Source: Cellulomonas sp.
Lineage (GTDB): Bacteria > Actinomycetota > Actinomycetes > Actinomycetales > Cellulomonadaceae
DNA: 11,581 nt
Reading direction: 5' to 3'
Assembly (NCBI GenBank): GCA_027451305.1
Contig: DAIDJQ010000101.1
Location: 1-11,581, forward strand
The translations under genes and the position numbers were made by a program. The notes under the pieces were generated by a model. The model was not told where the DNA came from, did not search any database, and was given only the letters and a program-made list of their open reading frames with translations. This document shows positions 7,228 through 11,581 of the stretch, in pieces. Position 1 is the stretch's first letter. Every line of letters starts with the position of its first letter.

Positions 7228-8247
7228 ATGTCCACCCCCACCCGACGCCCGAGCTCGAAGGCGGCCATGCTGCGCAAGCAGGACGAGCTGACGCACGCCG
7301 CCCAGCACGTTCGGCAGCTGCCCGCGCCGCTGGCGCGGGTCGTCGACACGTTCGACGTCTCCCGATACGGCACGTGCTCCCAGCCGGTCCGCCCGTTCCT
7401 GCGGGAGGTCATCACCCGTAGCACGCTCAGCGGCACCGAGTCCGTGCGCAAGCACTGCCGGCACCTGACCGCGCTGGCGGTCTACTCCGACCGGGCCGGC
7501 CTGCCGCTGCAGATCACCGCGGTGCTGACGACGACGAACATCGACAGCTACATCACGGCCGGCATGATCGGTGAGAGCGACGCCAACAGGGCCGAGCGAC
7601 GGCGGCGCCTGCTGTCGATCGCCACCGCCGTCAACCCCGGACCCCAGACGCCCAGCAAGCTGTCGCCGATCGCGCACCGCCCGATCAGGCCGCCCTACAC
7701 GCCCCAGGAGCGCGCGACGATCCTGCGGGCCACACGCACCCAGCCGACCGAGCGGCTGGGTCAGCAGGTGAAGGCGGTCGTCGCCCTGGGGTTCGGAGCC
7801 GGCGCCGACACGGTGGACCTGCGTGAGCTGTGGGTGCGCGACATCGTCGACCACGGCGAGCGCGGGGTGTCGGTCACGTTCCATGGGCCCCGGCCCCGGG
7901 TGGTGTGGGTGCGGGCCTGCGTGGAGGACCTGCTGCGCACCGCGATCGCCGGCCGCGATCGCGATGAGCTGGTGATCGGACGCAAGCTCGAGCGTCGCAA
8001 CACCGGTGCACGGGTGCTCGAGCAGGCCACCTGGTACAAGGTGCCCGATGTCGACCAGGCACGGATGCGTGCGACCTGGCTGGCCGACCTGATGACCGAC
8101 CCGATCCCGCTGGCGGTGATCCTCAAGGCTGCCGGCCTGCTGTCGGCGCGCAGCCTGGTCGACGTCATGGCGCACGTAGGCCCGTGGCGGCAGCTGAAGA
8201 ACCTGCCGCAGGTCGAGGGCGACGCGGTGCGTGGAGGTGACCGATGA
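7228..8247 (+). CDS. Tyrosine-recombinase-like protein lacking catalytic residues
   Basis: A 339-residue protein whose layout follows tyrosine recombinases. Residues 40-137 look like the helical core-binding domain. Residues 157-318 look like the catalytic domain: a box I-like stretch VVALGFGAGADTVDLREL (184-201), a beta hairpin VSVTFHGPRPRVVWV (214-228), and a box II-like stretch with MRATWLADLM (280-289), LAVILKAAGLLS (295-306) and VMAHV (313-317). The key positions are changed. The box I Arg falls on Asp/Ala, the H-x-x-R motif keeps only the Arg, the GH motif reads GL, and the nucleophilic Tyr is Met314. The protein therefore probably binds DNA without cutting it. It is coupled to the transposase gene by an ATGA overlap, suggesting the two proteins are made in fixed ratio and work together. 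The alignment was made by eye and needs profile support. Confidence 0.72.
   Translation: MSTPTRRPSSKAAMLRKQDELTHAAQHVRQLPAPLARVVDTFDVSRYGTCSQPVRPFLREVITRSTLSGTESVRKHCRHLTALAVYSDRAGLPLQITAVLTTTNIDSYITAGMIGESDANRAERRRRLLSIATAVNPGPQTPSKLSPIAHRPIRPPYTPQERATILRATRTQPTERLGQQVKAVVALGFGAGADTVDLRELWVRDIVDHGERGVSVTFHGPRPRVVWVRACVEDLLRTAIAGRDRDELVIGRKLERRNTGARVLEQATWYKVPDVDQARMRATWLADLMTDPIPLAVILKAAGLLSARSLVDVMAHVGPWRQLKNLPQVEGDAVRGGDR
8233..8239 (+). promoter_or_regulatory. Ribosome binding site and ATGA coupling for the transposase gene
   Basis: GGAGGTG lies inside the end of the upstream gene, 4 bases before ATG 8244. The start and the upstream stop overlap as ATGA (8244-8247). A second ATG at 8247 follows directly and could also be used. 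This arrangement points to translational coupling. Confidence 0.75.
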
Positions 8248-10166
8248 TGCATCTCGCCTCCTGCTCGCAGGACACGCCCGAGCTGGGCCAGGCCACCAAG
8301 CTGACCACCAAGCGCCTACGGCCGGAGATGATCCTGCGCACCGAGTGGATCATCGACACCTCCGGCGTCGTCGACCTGCTGGTCCCACCCCGTCAGCCGG
8401 GCCAGCGCGGGCGCATCGGCAAGATCCGCGACAACACGCGCCTGTTCCTCATCGGGCTGGCGCTGTGCGCCCGCCTCGGGCACGAGACGACCGTCATGGG
8501 TGTCCACCAGGTCCTGACCGAAGCCGTCGACCGGGAGACCCAGTGGCGCCTGGGCGTCCTCCGCCAGACCGTCACCAAGTCCTCCACGCGCCACCCCAAG
8601 GGCGCCGTGCCCTCCCTGCTGGTTCCCGCCATCGTCGCCAACGGCAAGCCGCGCAAGCGGGTCTTGCCCAACGGCGTGGAAGAGGTCTCCTACGACGATC
8701 TGTACAACGCCAGCCAGAAGCTGCGTCAACGCTGGGACTACGGCCCAGGCTCGGCACCCGACCTCGACCCCGTCCAGCGCGAGCACCGTGCCCGCGTCAT
8801 CGCGGCGGTGGTGGACGCGCTGATCGTCCGCACCACGATCCCGCGGACGGGCGCCACCTGGGCGATCGATGCCACCGGCCAGTGGGCCTGGATCCGCGGC
8901 CACACCAAGGAGAAGCGCACCCTCGAGCAGGCGCTGCGCGGCAAGACCGACGGGCAGATCACCGACCTGATGGCCGGCGATCCGGACGAGCTGGTCACCG
9001 AGGAGATCGCCCAGGACGACGACGGGCACACCTCCCCCCGCGACCAGAGCCAGCCGGTCCCCAAGTCCGCACAAGACCTCAGCGACGCGGCCTGGGGCTA
9101 CAAGACCGGCAAGGACGGGCACAAGGAAGTCGGCTTCGGCTTCCACCAGCACACGATCGTGCGAGTCCCCGACGCCAACGCCGCCGATGACAGCGAGCCC
9201 CTCCTGGTCGACGGCTTCGTCCTGACCCCAGCCAACGCCGACGTCGTCGACGTCTCGCTCGACCTGATCACCCGCATCCGCGATCGCCACCCCGCCCACA
9301 TGAAGGTCCTGCTCGGAGACCTGCTCTACTCCAACCTGCGAGCCAGCCGATGGGCCGTGCCCCTGGCACAGCTCGGCATCGAGCAGGGACTACGCCTGCG
9401 CGTCGACCAGCACAAGATCGTCGACATCCAAGGCGCACAGATGCAGCACGGCTGGCTGCACTGCCCCGCCGCCCCCATGGACCAACGCCCGCTGCCCGAG
9501 GACAACGCCACACCCCGACGGTGGGACCAGATCCACCACGCCGCCGACGACTTCAAACGGCGATGGGCCTTCGACCGCAAGGAGTCCGGCCTGGGCACCA
9601 ACCTCACCAGCAAGTGGGTCTGCCCCGCGATCGCCGGCAGGGTCGGGTGCCCCGCACGCGGGAACGCCAGCGTCCAGGCCGCCCTCGAACTCGCACTTCC
9701 CGTCATCGCCGCCCCCAGCGACTGGACCGACCGACCCTGCTGCGTCAACAAGACCGTGGACTTCACACCTGACCCAGACGACAACGATCACCAGCGCAAG
9801 ATCATGCAGCGCGAGTACGTCGGCACCAGCCGGTGGCGCCGCCTGACGAACCGACGCACGTTCGTCGAAGGCGTCTTCGGCATCTTGAAGAATCCCAGCC
9901 GGCTGCGCCTACGCCGCGGCCACAACCGACTGCCGGGCATCGCGATGGCCACTCTGGTCAACGCGATCAAGACCGCCGTCTTCAACGAGGAGCAGCTGCG
10001 CATCTGGCACGCCGCCACCGGCAACGGCCCCACCGACCACCCCCTGCTCCAGCCCGACGCCCCGGACTGGGGGTTCCGCAACCTGACCCAGGAAGAAGCT
10101 GAAGCCATCGACACCCGCCACCTCCTGCACCTCGTCACCACGGACAGCGCCGAACGCGCAGCCTGA
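8244..10166 (+). CDS. DDE transposase (RNase H fold), large
   Basis: A 640-residue transposase that cuts and joins DNA ends with a metal-dependent DDE triad. Residues 60-200 are a helical N-terminal region probably used in DNA binding. The first Asp is D209 in TWAIDATGQWAW. The second is D359 in VLLGDLLYSN. The Glu is E542 in RRTFVEGVFGILKN, followed by a basic helix (RLRLRRGHNRLPG). Between D359 and E542 lie Cys407, Cys460, Cys469 and Cys499-500, which could form a zinc-binding insertion as in IS1182-like and related DDE proteins. It is longer than most IS transposases (about 350-550 residues). Family placement is uncertain. It is intact, with no frameshift, so it may be active. It is coupled to the integrase-like gene upstream. 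Confidence 0.88.
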   Translation: MMHLASCSQDTPELGQATKLTTKRLRPEMILRTEWIIDTSGVVDLLVPPRQPGQRGRIGKIRDNTRLFLIGLALCARLGHETTVMGVHQVLTEAVDRETQWRLGVLRQTVTKSSTRHPKGAVPSLLVPAIVANGKPRKRVLPNGVEEVSYDDLYNASQKLRQRWDYGPGSAPDLDPVQREHRARVIAAVVDALIVRTTIPRTGATWAIDATGQWAWIRGHTKEKRTLEQALRGKTDGQITDLMAGDPDELVTEEIAQDDDGHTSPRDQSQPVPKSAQDLSDAAWGYKTGKDGHKEVGFGFHQHTIVRVPDANAADDSEPLLVDGFVLTPANADVVDVSLDLITRIRDRHPAHMKVLLGDLLYSNLRASRWAVPLAQLGIEQGLRLRVDQHKIVDIQGAQMQHGWLHCPAAPMDQRPLPEDNATPRRWDQIHHAADDFKRRWAFDRKESGLGTNLTSKWVCPAIAGRVGCPARGNASVQAALELALPVIAAPSDWTDRPCCVNKTVDFTPDPDDNDHQRKIMQREYVGTSRWRRLTNRRTFVEGVFGILKNPSRLRLRRGHNRLPGIAMATLVNAIKTAVFNEEQLRIWHAATGNGPTDHPLLQPDAPDWGFRNLTQEEAEAIDTRHLLHLVTTDSAERAA

Positions 10167-10277
10167 CGCAGACCACCCCCTAGCCCCCCCCGGGTACGGC
10201 GCGATGGAGCTCTCGGCTGCCACGGTCGGGGCCCACTGCCGGGGCTGAAGACAACGGCGGCTGCCACACTTCGGCGT

Positions 10278-10697
10278 ATGAGGTCGCGCAACGCCGCGCT
10301 GGCCATCGCGGTGCCGACGATGGTGCTGCTCGGCGCGCTCAGCAGCTGCACCAGCGCGCCCACGCCTCCAGTTCAAAGTCAGGCACCACCACCCGTGGTC
10401 GACTTCACCACCGCCGCCCAGGCGGGAAGGCCGGTGGCCGTGCAGATCTCACGCGGCGAGGAGATCGTGATCTCGTTCTCCGGTCCCGCGGACGTGAACC
10501 TCGAGCCACAGTGCTGGAGCGCCTCGATCGCGGACCCGACCATCCTCGCGTTCGCGCCTGCGGACGGCTCGGGGCGTGCCGCCAGCCCGCCCCTGCTGAA
10601 GGGCCTCAAGAAGGGTGAGACGGCGGCAGTGCTCACCTACTCCTGCCCCAATCCTCCCCAGCACGTCACCATCGACGTGACCGTCCTCAGCCGCTGA
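10278..10697 (+). CDS. Putative secreted lipoprotein of unknown function
   Basis: A 139-residue protein with a lipoprotein signal peptide: basic start (MRSR), hydrophobic stretch (residues 6-20) and lipobox LSSC with Cys24. After export it should be anchored to the outer face of the membrane. The mature part begins with a Pro-rich linker (25-40), followed by a beta-rich domain of about 100 residues with two cysteines (CW at about 75 and SCPNP near 120) that could form a disulfide. The pattern of strands distantly recalls small Ig-like or chagasin-type domains, but the chagasin motifs are not present. No strong ribosome binding site precedes the ATG. It lies alone between the transposase and ssrA. 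Confidence 0.72.
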   Translation: MRSRNAALAIAVPTMVLLGALSSCTSAPTPPVQSQAPPPVVDFTTAAQAGRPVAVQISRGEEIVISFSGPADVNLEPQCWSASIADPTILAFAPADGSGRAASPPLLKGLKKGETAAVLTYSCPNPPQHVTIDVTVLSR

Positions 10698-10699
10698 GA

Positions 10700-10716
10700 C
10701 CACCTGCCAAAGGTGG
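10700..10716 (+). terminator. Short hairpin after the lipoprotein gene
   Basis: CCACCT (10700-10705) pairs with AGGTGG (10711-10716) around a 5-base loop, 3 bases after the stop codon. There is no U tract. It is a weak candidate terminator on its own; the stronger hairpin downstream is a better one. Confidence 0.3.
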
Positions 10717-10775
10717 CCGGATGAGACAGCGCCAGTCACTCCCCGTCGACGCTGACGAGCCGGCCAGAGACGCGT

Positions 10776-10815
10776 TGAGGCCCGCCCCACACGGGGACGG
10801 GCCTCAGCCGATTTT
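10776..10815. terminator. Strong hairpin between the lipoprotein gene and ssrA, likely shared terminator
   Basis: TGAGGCCCG-CCCC (10776-10788) pairs with GGGG-A-CGGGCCTCA (10793-10806), giving 13 base pairs with one bulged A and a 4-base loop. On the plus strand TTTT follows at 10812-10815, which suits a Rho-independent terminator for the lipoprotein gene. On the minus strand the hairpin begins 44 bases after the mature 3' end of tmRNA and probably also stops that transcript. Confidence 0.7.
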
Positions 10816-10849
10816 ACGAAGAGTGCCTCCGCATTCTACGAAGACCTCA

Positions 10850-11216
10850 TGGTGGAGGTGGCGGGAATCGAACCCGCGTCCGATGACGGGGAACCAGGGC
10901 TTCTCCGGGCGCATTCTGCATCTGATCTTCTCAGCCCCCACGATCACGCAGACAAGTCGTGGACGGGCTCAGTCACCTAAAAGTCCCCGCAGCCCCGATG
11001 ACGAGGGATACGAGCAGTGGCTCTCTAGATGACGTCAGCTACCGGGTCGAGAGCAATCCCGGGCTGGCGGACTACGCAGCTCGCTCAGGCGGCGAGGGCG
11101 AAGTCGGTGCTCTTGTTATTGGCACCTGTGTTTTGCGCGGATCGTTAACGAGATAACCGTGCGTCCTCGGCCCGCTTCTCCTGGCTCGACGACCACCGTC
11201 GAAACCGATCACCCCC
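10850..11216 (-). ncRNA. ssrA: tmRNA (transfer-messenger RNA)
   Basis: This RNA rescues stalled ribosomes, acting first as tRNA-Ala and then as mRNA for a degradation tag, with SmpB. The 5' end reads GGGGGTGATCGGTTTCGACG. The 3' end carries the T arm (GGGTTCGATTCCC) and acceptor, ending in encoded CCA. The acceptor stem GGGGGTG pairs with CACCTCC in 7 pairs including one G-U, which fixes both ends and gives 367 bases. The internal tag frame gives ANNKSTDFALAA and stop. The gene is on the minus strand, with its 3' end pointing at the accessory region. ssrA 3' ends are frequent integration sites for genomic islands. Confidence 0.96.
11085..11123 (-). other. tmRNA tag-peptide reading frame
   Basis: Resume codon GCC at 11123-11121, then codons for NNKSTDFALAA and a TGA stop at 11087-11085. 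The tag ANNKSTDFALAA ends in the ALAA proteolysis signal recognised by ClpXP and is of the actinobacterial type. Confidence 0.9.
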
Positions 11217-11324
11217 ATGTTCAGTTGTCAACGCATCGACGCCGGGGCGCCGCTGCGGCACTACCGAGTCTACCGGCCCAACCAGCCGCCCGTCCCGGTC
11301 ATTCCCGGCCCGCGCACCCGCCGG

Positions 11325-11581
11325 TCACAGGCTCACGCGCGGCAGGATCCGGTCCAGCCACCGCGGCAGCCACCAGTTCCAGCGGCCCATGAGCACCATG
11401 GCGGCCGGGCCCAGCACGCAGCGCACCAGGGTGGCGTCCACCAGCACGGCGACCGCGAGCCCCACGCCGAACATCTTGATCACCGGGTCCTCCACCCGGA
11501 TGAACGACGCGAAGACCGCCAGCATGATGGTCGCCGCGGCGGTGATGACCCACCCGGTCGAGGCCACGCCGCGGCGCACCG
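11325..11581 (-). CDS. MMPL-family (RND) transporter, C-terminal end
   Basis: The last 85 or so codons of a minus-strand gene that continues beyond the right edge. The sequence shows a membrane helix (VITAAATIMLAVFASFI), then FGVGLAVAVLVDATLVR, in which the Asp in the membrane is typical, and the closing motif GRWNWWLPRWLDRILP. These are hallmarks of the C terminus of MmpL-type exporters, which move lipids or other hydrophobic compounds across the inner membrane of actinobacteria using the proton gradient. The ATG near 11579 is internal, not the true start. The substrate cannot be told from this piece. The gene ends 109 bases before the tmRNA 5' end. Confidence 0.9.
   Translation of the reverse strand, partial: VRRGVASTGWVITAAATIMLAVFASFIRVEDPVIKMFGVGLAVAVLVDATLVRCVLGPAAMVLMGRWNWWLPRWLDRILPRVSL

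Larger units (their letters stand above)
6375..10166 (+). mobile_element. Candidate three-gene transposable element with DDE transposase and integrase-like partner
   Basis: Three genes in one direction: an unknown 258-residue protein, a degenerate tyrosine-recombinase-like protein and a DDE transposase. The last two overlap by ATGA and each has a good ribosome binding site, so they are probably one operon. The span given is from first start codon to last stop; true ends were not located. No convincing terminal inverted repeats or target duplications were found by eye. The evidence for mobility is the transposase itself and the accessory setting beside ssrA. Confidence 0.5.

Noticed and set aside
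6411..7451. Minus-strand open frame of 346 codons rich in Arg, Gln and Ser
   Set aside because: It spans the end of one gene and the start of another on the opposite strand and has shadow-like composition.
7060..8175. Long minus-strand open frame (371 codons)
   Set aside because: It is antisense to the integrase-like gene, and its composition (Arg, Gly, Gln, His rich) is that of a shadow frame in GC-rich DNA. The plus strand has a good ribosome binding site and recombinase-like motifs.
8316..9299. Minus-strand open frame of 327 codons, very Gly/Val/Asp rich
   Set aside because: It is antisense to the transposase gene, whose DDE motifs are unmistakable. The repetitive simple composition marks it as a shadow.
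11217..11240. TTGACA on the minus strand just upstream of the tmRNA 5' end
   Set aside because: It matches a -35 consensus, but the matching -10 would fall inside the mature tmRNA, so it cannot be its promoter in that position.

Overview
The window looks like a piece of a high-GC actinobacterial chromosome. The base composition is strongly GC-rich with G/C-ending codons. GTG starts are common. A tmRNA gene ends in an actinobacterial-type tag (...DFALAA), and the right edge holds the end of an MMPL-family transporter gene. Genus cannot be fixed from the sequence alone.

Layout. Bases 1-1117 (+) hold an unrecognised protein with an R-x4-H motif typical of HEPN domains. Two short minus-strand genes of unknown function follow (2213-1764 and 1545-1192), separated from the first gene by a strong hairpin between the convergent ends. 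At 2611-3291 (+) is a second small protein with a HEPN-like R-x4-H motif, and at 3622-5667 (+) a 681-residue P-loop NTPase with Walker A and Walker B motifs. These two look like an accessory, possibly anti-phage, pair. Bases 5668-6374 contain no confident gene, but they hold what looks like a decayed C-terminal piece of a tyrosine recombinase.

Bases 6375-10166 (+) form the most striking block: three co-directional genes. The first is an unrecognised 258-residue protein. The second, at 7228-8247, reads as a tyrosine-recombinase fold whose catalytic Arg, His and Tyr positions are substituted. The third, at 8244-10166, is a 640-residue DDE (RNase H fold) transposase joined to the second by an ATGA stop/start overlap with its own ribosome binding site. 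A DDE transposase translationally coupled to a catalytically dead integrase-like protein is not an arrangement I know as a named insertion-sequence family, and it is the best candidate here for a new system.

To the right the chromosome appears to return to core content: a small lipoprotein gene (10278-10697), a terminator hairpin, the tmRNA gene ssrA (11216-10850, minus) with tag ANNKSTDFALAA, and the 3' end of an MMPL transporter gene (minus, running off the window). The 3' end of ssrA faces the accessory region. Because ssrA is a well-known integration site, the accessory genes may belong to an island inserted there, but no second copy of the ssrA 3' end was seen in the window.
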